Shown here in pieces: positions 34,538-43,478 of a DNA stretch of 64,000 bases. Origin of the DNA: Mesorhizobium sp. 65-26 (GTDB lineage Bacteria > Pseudomonadota > Alphaproteobacteria > Rhizobiales > Rhizobiaceae); contig MKVL01000025.1 in the NCBI GenBank assembly GCA_001899205.1, positions 248,001 through 312,000 on the forward strand, in the 5' to 3' direction. A program made the position numbers and the translations under genes. Under the pieces are notes generated by a model that was not told the DNA's origin, searched no databases, and worked only from the letters and a program-made list of their open reading frames with translations. Position 1 is the first letter of the stretch. Each line of letters begins with the position of its first letter.

Positions 34538-35689
34538 TTAGGCTTCGAACAGGCCGTCGGCGCTTGCCGCGTAACGTGCGACTTTTTCGCGATCGAGCGA
34601 AACGCCGAGGCCGGGTGCGTCCGGGACCGCGAGATAGCCCTCGTCGTCGAGTCTGAACGGCGTTTCCAGGATGCCGTCGACATAGGCGCTGCCGCCGATG
34701 AACTCGACGAGGTCGACATTGGGCAGTGCCGCCGCGATCTGCAGGTCCGCCGCGACGCCGAGCGCGGTGTTCCAGCCGTGACCGACATATTTGACGCCGA
34801 AGTCCTGCGCCATCCAGGCGACGCGCCGCTGCTCCGATATGCCGCCCATCTTGGTGGCGTCGGGCTGCACGATGTCGAAGGCGCCGCGCGTCAGGAACGG
34901 CAGGAAGGCCTGCCGCCGGGTCAGCACCTCGCCGCCGGCGATCGGAACAGGACTCGCGCGCCGCAGATGGCAGAAATCGTCGATGGCGTCGGGCACCAGC
35001 GCCTCCTCGAACCAGCCGACGTCGTAATCCCTAAGCATCTCTGCGGTGCGCAGCGCCCATTTCAGGCCCTGCGGCCAGTAGGCGTCCGAAGCGCCTGCGT
35101 CGACGAACAGCTTGGCATCGTCGCCAATGCCGTCGCGCGCCGCCCGCACGATCGCCTCGTCGAGCTTGGCGGAGTCGCGCCGGCCAAACGGGCCCCAGCC
35201 GATCTTGAAGGCGCGGAAACCCTGGTCTCGATACTTAGAGATCACGTCCTTCATGACATCGGGCTCCTCCATCAGGAGCGAGCAGTAGGGCATGATGCGG
35301 TTGCGATAGGTGCCGCCGAGCAGCCGGCCCACAGGCTGGCCGAGCGCCTTGCCGAGGATATCCCAGAGCGCGATGTCGATGCCCGAAATGGTGTGGGTCA
35401 GCGTGCCGCCGCGTCCCATCCAGAAGGTGTTCTGGTTGAGTTTTTCGGTGACGCGCTCCGGTTCCAGCGCGTTCTCGCCGCGCCACAGCGGCTCGAGCAC
35501 CTTGATGCCGGCCTCGACCAGGCGCCCGTCGGTGAACGAGGAGCCGTAGCCGGTGATGCCAGCGTCGGTGTGGACAGCGATGAGCGCGTGGACGGAATCC
35601 TCGGGCAGGATCTCGTTGGACCAGCCACCCTTGGGGCTCTCACCTAGCAGGGGCACGCAACGGATGGAGCGGATCTTGATGCTGTTCAT
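34538..35689 (-). CDS. Mandelate racemase/muconate-lactonizing enzyme family protein (first of three)
   Basis: Enolase-superfamily enzyme of 383 residues. Metal ligands Asp197 (FVDAG), Glu228 (WFEEA) and Glu254 (AGGEV) and the acid-base His304 (VGHGW) paired with Asp277 (QPD) are visible. The second-strand base motif is FKIGWG with a single Lys162, not the KxK of true mandelate racemase. This pattern fits sugar-acid dehydratases of the MR subgroup. Last gene of a leftward operon that begins at the GntR regulator at 42268; an SDR dehydrogenase precedes it. Confidence 0.92.
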   Translation of the reverse strand: MNSIKIRSIRCVPLLGESPKGGWSNEILPEDSVHALIAVHTDAGITGYGSSFTDGRLVEAGIKVLEPLWRGENALEPERVTEKLNQNTFWMGRGGTLTHTISGIDIALWDILGKALGQPVGRLLGGTYRNRIMPYCSLLMEEPDVMKDVISKYRDQGFRAFKIGWGPFGRRDSAKLDEAIVRAARDGIGDDAKLFVDAGASDAYWPQGLKWALRTAEMLRDYDVGWFEEALVPDAIDDFCHLRRASPVPIAGGEVLTRRQAFLPFLTRGAFDIVQPDATKMGGISEQRRVAWMAQDFGVKYVGHGWNTALGVAADLQIAAALPNVDLVEFIGGSAYVDGILETPFRLDDEGYLAVPDAPGLGVSLDREKVARYAASADGLFEA

Positions 35690-35716
35690 GGGTCTGCTTT
35701 GCTGATGGCTGATGGG

Positions 35717-36493
35717 TTAGAACGTGGCCGAGACGCCGCCGTCGACGAGCAGGATCTGCCCGGTGACATAGGCCGCGTCGTCGGAGCAGAGGAAATAGAC
35801 AGGGCCGGCAATGTCTTCCGGGCGACCGGCCCGGCCGAGCAGGATGCGGCCGTACTTCAGGTAGATGTCCTTGAACCAGTCGGTGTCGTGCTCATGGCCG
35901 GAACCGTCGGGCAGGTGCGCCATGCGCGTGTCGATGAAGCCGGGCGCGATGGCATTGACCGTGATGCCGTGGCGGCCGAGGTCGGCGGCGACGGCGCGTG
36001 TGAAATTCACGATGGCGCCCTTGGCGGCCGAGTAGGGCACGGACTCCGGCTGGCCGCGCACGCCCATGATCGACGCGATGTTGACGATGCGCCGGGGGCC
36101 TTTGGCCGCCTTGATCAGGGGAAGCAGCGACAGCGTCGCGCGCACCGCCCCATCCTGGTTGATGTCGAGCACCTTGCGGTAGTGCGCCATGGTCATGGTT
36201 TCGATGCCGGTCATGTCGAGGATCGCGGCATTGTTGACGAGGATGTCGCAGCCGCCGAGACGGTCGCCGACGAAATCGGCGAGCGCTGCCACCGAGGCGT
36301 CGCTGGCAATGTCGACCTGGGCCGCGACGGCATCCGGAAGCGAGGCGGCAACGGCCTCCGCCTCGGCGAGATCGATGTCGGCGATCGCCACCGACGCGCC
36401 CTCGCTCGCCAGCCGGCGCGCGATCGCCTCGCCGATGCCGCGCGCGGCGCCGGTCACCACGGCTTTTCGTCCGGCAAGCCTCTTTTCGCTCAT
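35717..36493 (-). CDS. Short-chain dehydrogenase/reductase (SDR)
   Basis: Classical SDR of 258 residues: cofactor motif TGAARGIG at 14-21, NNAA at 87-90, and catalytic Ser141, Tyr154 and Lys158 (YSAAK). Asp41 after the second strand (IADIDL) favours NAD over NADP. Its ATG overlaps the stop of the PotC-type permease gene. With the two enolase-family enzymes in the operon it probably oxidises a sugar or sugar acid. Confidence 0.93.
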   Translation of the reverse strand: MSEKRLAGRKAVVTGAARGIGEAIARRLASEGASVAIADIDLAEAEAVAASLPDAVAAQVDIASDASVAALADFVGDRLGGCDILVNNAAILDMTGIETMTMAHYRKVLDINQDGAVRATLSLLPLIKAAKGPRRIVNIASIMGVRGQPESVPYSAAKGAIVNFTRAVAADLGRHGITVNAIAPGFIDTRMAHLPDGSGHEHDTDWFKDIYLKYGRILLGRAGRPEDIAGPVYFLCSDDAAYVTGQILLVDGGVSATF

Positions 36494-37290
36494 TCTTCCA
36501 TTTCCCCCTCGGGTTTCATGCGCAGGCTGACAATGATGGCGAGCGCGATCGAAAACAGCAGCACCAGTGTCACCAGCGCGTTGATCTCCGGCGTGAAGCC
36601 GACCCGCATCATCGCCCACAGCCGCAGCGGCAGCGTCGTTGCGTCGCCGGCCAGGAAGACGCTGATCAGCGTCTCGTCGAAGGACAGCGTGAAGGCCAGG
36701 ATCGCGCCGGTGGCGACCGCCGAGCGCAGTTGCGGCCACAGTACGTGGCGCAAGGTCTGCCAGCGCGTCGCACCGAGATCGGCCGAAGCTTCGAACAGCG
36801 TCGCCGGCAGCGACTGCAGCCGGGTCAGGACGAGCCGGTAGAGCACGGCGAGCACGAAGACGCTATGCCCGATCACGATGGTGGCGACGCCGCGGCTGAT
36901 GCCCAGATTGGCGAAAAAGATCAGCAGCGACAGGCCGGTGACGATCGGCGGCAGGAGGAACGGCAGGTAGACGACGAGCTCGATGAGCCGCCGCCCGATC
37001 GCGCCTTCCCATTCGACATAGAGCGCCAGCGCGATGGAGAGCACAATGGCAAGCGACACCGAACAGGCGCTGACGATCAGCGTGGTGCGCACGGCGTCGA
37101 GGATGGACTGGTTTTGCCAGAGCTTTCCGTACCAGGCGAGCGAGAAGCCGCCCCAGTTGATGCCGTTGCGGGTAACCTCGATCACGGAAAACAGCGCGCC
37201 GATGACCACCGGCGCGTAGAGCACGGCAAGCACGGCCGCTGCCAGGAAGCCGGCGGCCGTTGCGGCCAGTCTTTCGGAAGACAGGCTCAT
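36490..37290 (-). CDS. Spermidine/putrescine-type ABC transporter permease (PotC-like)
   Basis: Permease of 266 residues with six segments and the EAA-type loop ATLFEASADLGATRWQTLRHVLWPQL. The motif AFTLSFDETLISVFL is typical of PotC/YdcV-like proteins. It begins two bases after the PotB-type gene. Although this family is named after polyamines, it also serves amino-sugar acids, opines and other solutes; here sugar-acid enzymes surround it. Confidence 0.93.
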   Translation of the reverse strand: MSLSSERLAATAAGFLAAAVLAVLYAPVVIGALFSVIEVTRNGINWGGFSLAWYGKLWQNQSILDAVRTTLIVSACSVSLAIVLSIALALYVEWEGAIGRRLIELVVYLPFLLPPIVTGLSLLIFFANLGISRGVATIVIGHSVFVLAVLYRLVLTRLQSLPATLFEASADLGATRWQTLRHVLWPQLRSAVATGAILAFTLSFDETLISVFLAGDATTLPLRLWAMMRVGFTPEINALVTLVLLFSIALAIIVSLRMKPEGEMEE

Positions 37291-37292
37291 CG

Positions 37293-38135
37293 CTACACCC
37301 TCTGCCGGCTGGCGATGCTGCCCGCCACGACGATGACGGCCAGCGCGAACAGAAACAGCACCGCGCCCATCGCGGCGCCGAAGGGCCAGTTGTAGGCCAG
37401 GCCGAACTGCGACCAGATCACCCGTCCGATGGTGAAGCCGGACGGGCCGCCGACCATCTGTGGCGTGATGAAGTCGCCGAGCGCCAGCACGAAGGCGAAC
37501 AGGCCGCCGGCGATCGTGCCGGGCAGCGACAGCGGCAGCACGACGTGCCGGAAGGTGGTGCCCGCGCCGGCGCCGAGATCGGCTGAGGCCTGCACCAGAT
37601 TGCGCGGGATGCGCTCCAGTGACAGGAAGATCGGCAGGATGACGAAAGGCAGGAAGATCACCGCCATGGTGATCAGGATCGAGCCCTGGTTGTAGAGGAA
37701 GACCAGGCTGGGCGCCGAAAGGATGCCGCTGCCGACGAGGATCTGGTTGAGGAAGCCGTTCAGGCCGAGGATCGAGCGCATCGTGTAGATCTTGACGATG
37801 TAGCTCATGAACAGCGGCAGCACGAAGAGCAGGAGCAGCAGGTAGCGCGTGCGCGCCCGCCGCCGCCAGATGAACCAGGCGATGGGATAGCCGAGCACGA
37901 TGCCGATGAGCGTCACCTCGGCGCACAGCCAGAGCGTCAGCAGGAAGGTCTTGAGATAGACCCAGTTGCCGAAGAAGGCGACGTAGTTGTCGAGCGTCAT
38001 GTCGTTGATGATCTGGTGGCCCTCGACCCGTGCGAACGACATGACGAGGAAGGAACCGATCGGCGCGACGACGAACAGCAGCGGCCCGGCCGCGACCAGC
38101 GCGAAGACCGCGAGACGGGCGGGCAGGCTGTTCAC
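37293..38135 (-). CDS. Spermidine/putrescine-type ABC transporter permease (PotB-like)
   Basis: Permease of 280 residues. Conserved features include YPIAWFIWRR, the VYLPF-like PLFMSYIVKIYTM and the EAA-type loop RNLVQASADLGAGAGTTFRHVVLPLS, with ALGDFITPQMVGG near the end, all as in PotB/YdcU proteins. Its start overlaps the ATPase gene stop by an ATGA junction. Confidence 0.93.
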   Translation of the reverse strand: MNSLPARLAVFALVAAGPLLFVVAPIGSFLVMSFARVEGHQIINDMTLDNYVAFFGNWVYLKTFLLTLWLCAEVTLIGIVLGYPIAWFIWRRRARTRYLLLLLFVLPLFMSYIVKIYTMRSILGLNGFLNQILVGSGILSAPSLVFLYNQGSILITMAVIFLPFVILPIFLSLERIPRNLVQASADLGAGAGTTFRHVVLPLSLPGTIAGGLFAFVLALGDFITPQMVGGPSGFTIGRVIWSQFGLAYNWPFGAAMGAVLFLFALAVIVVAGSIASRQRV

Positions 38136-39190
38136 GATCCCACCTCGACGATTGCGACGGTGTCGGGGGCGAAGGAAAGCGTCGTCTCGGCGCCGCGTTC
38201 GGGCAGCGGGCGGCCGGGGTCGGACGTCATCTTGACGAGCAGCGTGGTCTGCGGGGCGGCCAGCGGCCGTGCCTTCAACTGCGTCAGCGCGCCGGTGAAG
38301 GTCGTCTCCTCTACCTTGCAGGCGATGGCGGTGCGTCCGCCGTCGGCGCCGCCGATAGAGATCTTTTCCGGCCGCACCGCGACCAGGACGGGGCGCGGCT
38401 CGGCGCGCGAACCCGCCGGCAGGGCGAAGTTCGCCACGGCCGTCTCGACGCGTCCGTCGCGGACATTGCCCTCGATCAGGTTGTTGTCGCCGAAGAAGCG
38501 GGCGACGAAGGGGGTCTTCGGCGCATAGTAGATGTCGCCCGGCGCGCCGACCTGTTCGATGCGCCCCTTGTCCATCACCACGATCCGGTCAGACATGGTG
38601 ATTGCCTCTTCCTGGTCGTGGGTGACGAACAGGAAGGCGGTGGCAATGCGCCGCTGCAGGTCTTTCAGGAAGAACTGCATGTGGCGTCGCATCTCGGCGT
38701 CGAGCGCGGCAAGCGGTTCGTCGAGCAGGATCAGCTTGGGCTCGCACACGATCGCGCGGGCAAGTGCCACGCGCTGCTTCTGGCCGCCGGAGAGTTGCGA
38801 GGGGTAGCGGTCAAGCAGGCCGCCCAGCCCCACCACCTCCAGCGTGCGCACGACCTTGTCGCGTATGGCGGCCTTGGCCATGCCCCGCACCATCAGGCCA
38901 TAGCCGACATTGTCGGCCACGCTCATGTGCGGGAACAGCGCATAATCCTGGAAGACGGTGTTGAAGGGCCGTTTGTGCGAGGGGACGTCGGTCAGGTCCG
39001 TGCCGCCGAAGCGGATGTGGCCGCCTGTCGGCCGGGTGAAGCCGCCGACCAGCCGCAGGATCGTGGTCTTGCCCGAACCGGACGGGCCGAGGATGGTCAG
39101 GAACTCGCCATCGGCTGCCTCCAGGTCCACCGGCTGCAGCACGCGTTGCGCGCCATAGCTCTTCTCGACGGCTTTGAGCGACAGGCCCAT
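38132..39190 (-). CDS. Spermidine/putrescine-type ABC transporter ATP-binding protein (PotA-like)
   Basis: ATPase of 352 residues: Walker A GPSGSGKTT at 35-43, signature LSGGQKQR at 133-140, Walker B LILLDEP, and a C-terminal TOBE domain (about 270-350, RPVLVAVRPEKISIGG). Powers the PotB/PotC-type permeases encoded just after it. The start MGLSLKAVEKSYG is two bases beyond the stop of the racemase-family gene, so all are in one transcript. Confidence 0.94.
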   Translation of the reverse strand: MGLSLKAVEKSYGAQRVLQPVDLEAADGEFLTILGPSGSGKTTILRLVGGFTRPTGGHIRFGGTDLTDVPSHKRPFNTVFQDYALFPHMSVADNVGYGLMVRGMAKAAIRDKVVRTLEVVGLGGLLDRYPSQLSGGQKQRVALARAIVCEPKLILLDEPLAALDAEMRRHMQFFLKDLQRRIATAFLFVTHDQEEAITMSDRIVVMDKGRIEQVGAPGDIYYAPKTPFVARFFGDNNLIEGNVRDGRVETAVANFALPAGSRAEPRPVLVAVRPEKISIGGADGGRTAIACKVEETTFTGALTQLKARPLAAPQTTLLVKMTSDPGRPLPERGAETTLSFAPDTVAIVEVGS

Positions 39191-39192
39191 CG

Positions 39193-40401
39193 TCAGGCTA
39201 CCGTGTAGCGCTTGACCACGTCCCAGTCGACCTCGACGCCGAGGCCGGGTTTGACGGGCAGCGGAATGGTGCCGTTGTCGAGCGTCAGTTCTTCCTGCGC
39301 CAGTTCGCGCCGCAACCGCTCGACGCAGAGCTGCGGCGGCAGGTATTCGATGAAGGCGCAATGATCGGTCACGAAGGCGAGGTGGGCGGTGGCCGAGATC
39401 GATACGCCGGTCTTCCAGCAGTGCGGCACGATGGTCAGGCCACGCTCCTTGGCCATGTCGCAGACGATCTTGGCTTCGCCGATGCCGCCGACGCGGCCGA
39501 CATCCGGCTGCGCGACGCCGATCTTGCCGATGTCCATCAGCTCGGTGAATTCGTGGCGGGTGGCCAGCCATTCACCGCAGGCGATCTTCATCGGGGCGCT
39601 CTCGGCGAGCTTCGCCATCTCGCGCACATTGTCCGACCAGATCGGCGTTTCCAGGAAGTAGATGTCGAATTCCTTCCAGTCCTTGACCACGGAAAGGCAG
39701 GTCGCCGCGTCTTCCCACAGGTACTGGACATCGATCATCAGCGTCATGTCGGGGCCGACCGCCTTGCGCACCGCCGCGACCACTTCGGTGTGGCGGTCGT
39801 AGCTCTCGCGCATGCCGCCATGCGCGTAGGGCCCGTTCATGGTGACTTCGCTCTTGATGGCCTTGAAGCCGAGGGTCTTGGCGTTGAGCGCCGACTGCAC
39901 CAGCGCGTCACGATAGTCCTCGAAGCCGTGGCCGGCCGGCTGCAGCGACGCATACGGGGTGATGCGGTCGCGCGTCGCGCCGCCCAGCAGCGCGTGCACC
40001 GGCTTGCCGACCGCCTTGCCGCAGAGGTCCCACAGCGCCATCTCGACGGCGCCCATGGCATGTATGACGGCGCCGCGACGTCCGTTCATTGCGGTGCCGA
40101 GATAGAGCTTGCGCCAGATGTCGCCGATCTTGAATGGATCCTCGCCGATCAGCATGTCCTTGATCGACAGACCCATCGTGTGCGTGCCGGGCGCTTCGAT
40201 GCAGGTCTTCAGCATCCAGGGATTGGCGTCCGATTCACCGATGCCCGAGACCCCGCCGTCGGTGTGGATGACGACGATGAGGCTGTCCTGGGCGGACGAG
40301 GTCATGCCGGGGTCGAAGTCGGGCGCAAGCAGCACATGGCATTCGATGCCGGTGATAGTCAGCTTCGGCGGATTGTCGACGATGGGCGAAATGGTGCGCA
40401 T
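39193..40401 (-). CDS. Mandelate racemase/muconate-lactonizing enzyme family protein (second of three)
   Basis: Enolase-superfamily enzyme of 402 residues with metal ligands Asp224 (MIDVQ), Glu251 (LETP) and Glu277 (CGEWL), base candidates Lys180 and Lys183 in FKAIKSEV, and His327 (VPHCWKTG) with Asp300 (QPD). All key residues are present. The PHCW motif resembles the L-fuconate/L-rhamnonate-dehydratase-like branch, but I cannot fix the substrate. It stands inside the transporter operon, between the ATPase and the binding-protein genes, which ties the imported compound to this enzyme. Confidence 0.92.
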   Translation of the reverse strand: MRTISPIVDNPPKLTITGIECHVLLAPDFDPGMTSSAQDSLIVVIHTDGGVSGIGESDANPWMLKTCIEAPGTHTMGLSIKDMLIGEDPFKIGDIWRKLYLGTAMNGRRGAVIHAMGAVEMALWDLCGKAVGKPVHALLGGATRDRITPYASLQPAGHGFEDYRDALVQSALNAKTLGFKAIKSEVTMNGPYAHGGMRESYDRHTEVVAAVRKAVGPDMTLMIDVQYLWEDAATCLSVVKDWKEFDIYFLETPIWSDNVREMAKLAESAPMKIACGEWLATRHEFTELMDIGKIGVAQPDVGRVGGIGEAKIVCDMAKERGLTIVPHCWKTGVSISATAHLAFVTDHCAFIEYLPPQLCVERLRRELAQEELTLDNGTIPLPVKPGLGVEVDWDVVKRYTVA

Positions 40402-40502
40402 GAGGTTCCGGATATCTTGATCAATGGGCAAAGGACGGGAGGGCCGGCTCCACGTCCTGGAAGCGGAGCCGGCTCTCACGAATGGTGGCGATGTGGCGTC
40501 GC

Positions 40503-41558
40503 TCAGGGAGCGGCCTTCACCTCGTTCCACACGGCGATGCGCTTCTCGAAATTCTCGGGCGTCTGCAGCCATACCAGCTTGTCGGCATAGGTGAAGCCGT
40601 TGCGAGTGTTGGCGTCGCCGTCCGTCGTATTGCCGTAGCTCTTCTTGTCGGAGAGATAGGCGCCGACCTTCCTGTCGAGGCAGGCATCGACCCAGGCATG
40701 CGCGAGGTCGACATCCTTGGTGCCGGCCGAGACGGTCCAGCAGTCCAGCCAGCCGATGGCGCCTTCCTTCGGAATGACGAAGGCGGCGTCGACGCCCTTG
40801 GCCTTGAGGCCGGGTACCTGCGGTTCACCCATGGAGAACATCGCCTTGATGCCCGACTGGGCGAAGATGGCGACGCCGTCGTCGAAGCCGGCATAGTAGG
40901 TGAGCAGCAGCTTCTTCTGCTCGATCAGTTTTTCCTTGACCTTGTCGAACTGCTCGTCGGTGAGGTGGAACGGATCCTTGAAGCCGAGCAGGATGGCGGC
41001 GAGCACGATCGAATTGTTGGCGTCGTCGAGCGCGATGATCTTCTGGGCGTTCGCCGGATCCCACATGACAGACCAGCTGTCCGGCGCGGTCGGGAAGGCG
41101 GCCTTGTCATAGACCAGCGGCAGCGAGCCCCAGGCGAAGGGAACGCCGTACTGGTCCTTGCCGCGCATCAGCGGCGCGACCGCATGGAAGGCCGGCAGCA
41201 GGTTGGCCGCATTGGGGACCTTCGAGAGATCGAGCGGCCGGATCAGCGAGGCGTCGATGTAGCGGGCGAAGGACGATGTGTCGAAGGCCACGACGTCGAA
41301 GTCGGCGCCTTGCGAACCCTGCATCTTGGCGAACATCTCGTCGACCGAGCCGGCATAGACCACGCTGGTCTTGACGCCATGCTTCTCCTCGAACGGCTTG
41401 ACCCATTCGGGTTCGGCATAGCCTTCCCAGGTCAGGATGCGGAAGTCGCCGGCGGCGCGCGCGCCGCGGATCACGAAGGGCGTGGCGAGAGCGGCGGCGC
41501 CGAAAGCCAAGGCCTGGCGCCGGGTCAGGCCGGATGTCGATTTCCTGGAAGCAGTCAT
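40503..41558 (-). CDS. Spermidine/putrescine-type ABC transporter substrate-binding protein (PotD-like)
   Basis: Binding protein of 351 residues with a twin-arginine-like signal (GLTRRQALAFGAAALATPFV, cleavage after ARA). The mature part begins DFRILTWEGYAEPEWVKPFEEKHGVK, the characteristic PotD/family 1 opening with WEGY. Its ATG overlaps the stop of the GntR regulator gene, so regulator and transporter are co-expressed. Confidence 0.93.
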   Translation of the reverse strand: MTASRKSTSGLTRRQALAFGAAALATPFVIRGARAAGDFRILTWEGYAEPEWVKPFEEKHGVKTSVVYAGSVDEMFAKMQGSQGADFDVVAFDTSSFARYIDASLIRPLDLSKVPNAANLLPAFHAVAPLMRGKDQYGVPFAWGSLPLVYDKAAFPTAPDSWSVMWDPANAQKIIALDDANNSIVLAAILLGFKDPFHLTDEQFDKVKEKLIEQKKLLLTYYAGFDDGVAIFAQSGIKAMFSMGEPQVPGLKAKGVDAAFVIPKEGAIGWLDCWTVSAGTKDVDLAHAWVDACLDRKVGAYLSDKKSYGNTTDGDANTRNGFTYADKLVWLQTPENFEKRIAVWNEVKAAP

Positions 41559-42268
41559 TTTTCCGATTTCCCCTGGTTGAGCAACCGCTCGGCCCGTTCG
41601 AACGTATCGAGGCCGGCCACATGGCGGACGACCTCGGCGTCGATATCGGCGTCCGACCCGGTCAGAAGCACGTTGAGATAGTTGCGGTGTTCCTCCACGA
41701 CGCGGTCGAAGTCCGGGTCGCGATAGGTCTCGATCGAGAAGATGATCAGTATGTGCCGGGCGATGGCGTTCCACAGCGTCCACAGCAGGGCGCTGTCGGC
41801 GAGCTCGAAAAGCGTGGTGTGGAAGCCGATGTCGGCCTTGTTGGTGGCGAGCCAGTTGCCGCGCGACTGGGCGATGGCGGCGATGCAGCCTTCCATGCGC
41901 TGCACCAGCGCCGGATCCTCGCGCAGATGGACCGCCGCAAGATGCGCGGCGATCTTCTCGATGGCGGCGCGCACCTCGTGCAACTGCCGTGCCCAGGCGC
42001 CGTCCAGCGTGGCGACCCGCATGCCGCGCCGGGGCGAGGCGACGATGATGCCCTGGCTCTCGAGGATGCGCATCGCCTCGCGGATCGGCACCCGGCTGAC
42101 CTGAAGCGCCGCCGCGAGCTCGGTCTCGATCAGTCGCTGCTCGGATTCCAGTTGGCGCAGCGCGATCGCCTCCACCACCTTGTCCGCGACCTGCTCGGAA
42201 AGCGTCGAGGACGTCACGGGCGTGAGGGCGCTGCCGTCGAGTGGGCTTTTGACGAAAGGGATGCTCAT
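41555..42268 (-). CDS. GntR-family regulator, FCD subfamily
   Basis: Regulator of about 237 residues; winged helix at roughly 20-85 (VADKVVEAIALRQLESEQRLIETELAAALQVSRVPIREAMRILE) and FCD domain with the usual ligand and metal residues (DIGFHTTLFE, EEHRNYL, HVAG). ATG at 42268 gives MSIPFVK; another ATG nine bases upstream is possible. First gene of the leftward operon ending at 34538. A perfect 7-base-arm dyad 25-42 bases upstream is a good autoregulatory operator. Confidence 0.92.
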   Translation of the reverse strand: MSIPFVKSPLDGSALTPVTSSTLSEQVADKVVEAIALRQLESEQRLIETELAAALQVSRVPIREAMRILESQGIIVASPRRGMRVATLDGAWARQLHEVRAAIEKIAAHLAAVHLREDPALVQRMEGCIAAIAQSRGNWLATNKADIGFHTTLFELADSALLWTLWNAIARHILIIFSIETYRDPDFDRVVEEHRNYLNVLLTGSDADIDAEVVRHVAGLDTFERAERLLNQGKSEK

Positions 42269-42644
42269 GTTCTGCATTCTGCCGACTGTGTTCTGTATAC
42301 AATTATACAGAGGCTGGCGGAAGGCAAGGGGGAAAATCCCGTCTGTCCCCAAGCGCTGGAAACCGGTCGGTGGGAGGAAGGTCGGCGATTTACTTCAGCG
42401 ACCTGCGACCGGTCGGTTGGGGTGGCGGAAGCCTATGATTCCGTTGCCCGTTTCTACCGTGCGCGGTTTGTCGCCGACGTTCGTCGACCGCATGAGACCG
42501 ACACATCGGTGAGGTGCCCGCAAATCGCGATGAGTCTGCCGATTTCCGCTATCTTGGACAATTGTCTATAAATGCGGAATGACTTATCGTGCCGGGATTC
42601 GCGCGCTTTCCGCACCAGCAATCATGAAGCCCAGGAGTTTACGC
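42269..42644. promoter_or_regulatory. Divergent control region between the GntR operon and an SDR gene
   Basis: No gene recognised in these 376 bases. Contents: the GntR operator candidate (42293-42310); a direct repeat ACCGGTCGGT at 42362-42371 and 42408-42417; the palindrome GACAATTGTC (42557-42566); and AATGCGGAAT (42571-42580), which recurs upstream of the ATPase gene at 53905. An ATG at 42579 opens in frame with the SDR gene but has no ribosome binding site. Confidence 0.6.
42293..42310. promoter_or_regulatory. Putative operator of the GntR/FCD regulator
   Basis: CTGTATA-CAAT-TATACAG is a perfect inverted repeat with 7-base arms, 25 bases upstream of the regulator's ATG. Dyads of the TGTATAC/GTATACA type are typical targets of FCD-type GntR proteins, so repression of its own operon is likely. 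Confidence 0.65.
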
Positions 42645-43400
42645 ATGTCCGATTTTCCGACGCCCTACACGATCGCGGTGGTTGGGGCGGCGAGCGGCAT
42701 CGGCCAGGCGACGGCGTCCCTGGTGGCCTCTCGCGGCGCCGAGGTGATCTGCCTCGACCGCGACGGCGAGGGGGCAGAGGCGGTCGCGCGCGAGATCATC
42801 GCTAGCGGTGGCAAGGCCTCGGCCCACGCCATCGATATCGCTGACCGTGCCGCGCAGCAGCCGATCTGGGACGCCATCCTTGGCGGAACAAGGCCGTTGC
42901 ACGGGTTGGTCAACTGCGCCGGCATCACCGGCCGCACCAATCTCAAGGCGCACGCGGTCGATCCGGACGATTTCGATCGCGTCTACCGCATCAACATGCT
43001 GGGTGCGCTTCTCGTCACGCAGGCGGTGCTGCCGCACATGCTGGACCGCAACTACGGCCGTGTTCTGCACATCGCCTCCATCGCCGGCAAGGAAGGCAAT
43101 GCCGGCATGACAGCCTATTCCGCGACCAAGGCAGGGCTCATCGGCATGGTGAAGTCGATGGGCAAGGACTATGCCGAGACGGGCATCACCATCAACGCGC
43201 TGGCTCCCGCCGTCATCCGCACGCCGCTGGTCGCGGCGATGCCGGAGGCCCAGGTCACTTATATGACCGACAAGATTCCGATGAAGCGCTGCGGTGAGCT
43301 CTCCGAGGCGGCGGAGATGATCGCCTGGATCGTGTCTCCCGCCTGCAGCTTCACCACCGGCTTCACCTTCGACCTTTCCGGCGGCCGCGCGACCTACTAG
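42645..43400 (+). CDS. Short-chain dehydrogenase/reductase (SDR)
   Basis: Classical SDR of 251 residues: GAASGIG at 14-20, catalytic Ser145, Tyr158 and Lys162 (YSATK), and CLDRDG after the second strand with an Asp that favours NAD. AGGAG seven bases before the ATG at 42645 decides the start over two upstream in-frame ATGs. It stands alone on the plus strand, convergent with a racemase-family gene. The nearest relatives I can think of are FabG-like and 2-keto-3-deoxy-L-fuconate dehydrogenase-like enzymes, not proven. Confidence 0.92.
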   Translation: MSDFPTPYTIAVVGAASGIGQATASLVASRGAEVICLDRDGEGAEAVAREIIASGGKASAHAIDIADRAAQQPIWDAILGGTRPLHGLVNCAGITGRTNLKAHAVDPDDFDRVYRINMLGALLVTQAVLPHMLDRNYGRVLHIASIAGKEGNAGMTAYSATKAGLIGMVKSMGKDYAETGITINALAPAVIRTPLVAAMPEAQVTYMTDKIPMKRCGELSEAAEMIAWIVSPACSFTTGFTFDLSGGRATY

Positions 43401-43478
43401 CGACGTGTGTGACGTTTTTCGGGCCGTTCTCGGTGGGCGGCCCGGTAGTGCTTGCCGCCGGCGCCGCGCCGCGTCGCG

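Noticed and set aside
42362..42417. Direct repeat ACCGGTCGGT
   Set aside because: Only two 10-base copies, without dyad partner or known factor; noted in the region entry but too weak for a separate claim.
43414..43444. CGGGCCG...CGGCCCG hairpin after a run of Ts between two convergent genes
   Set aside because: The T run precedes the stem on the plus strand and gives As after the stem on the minus strand, so it does not form an intrinsic terminator in either direction.
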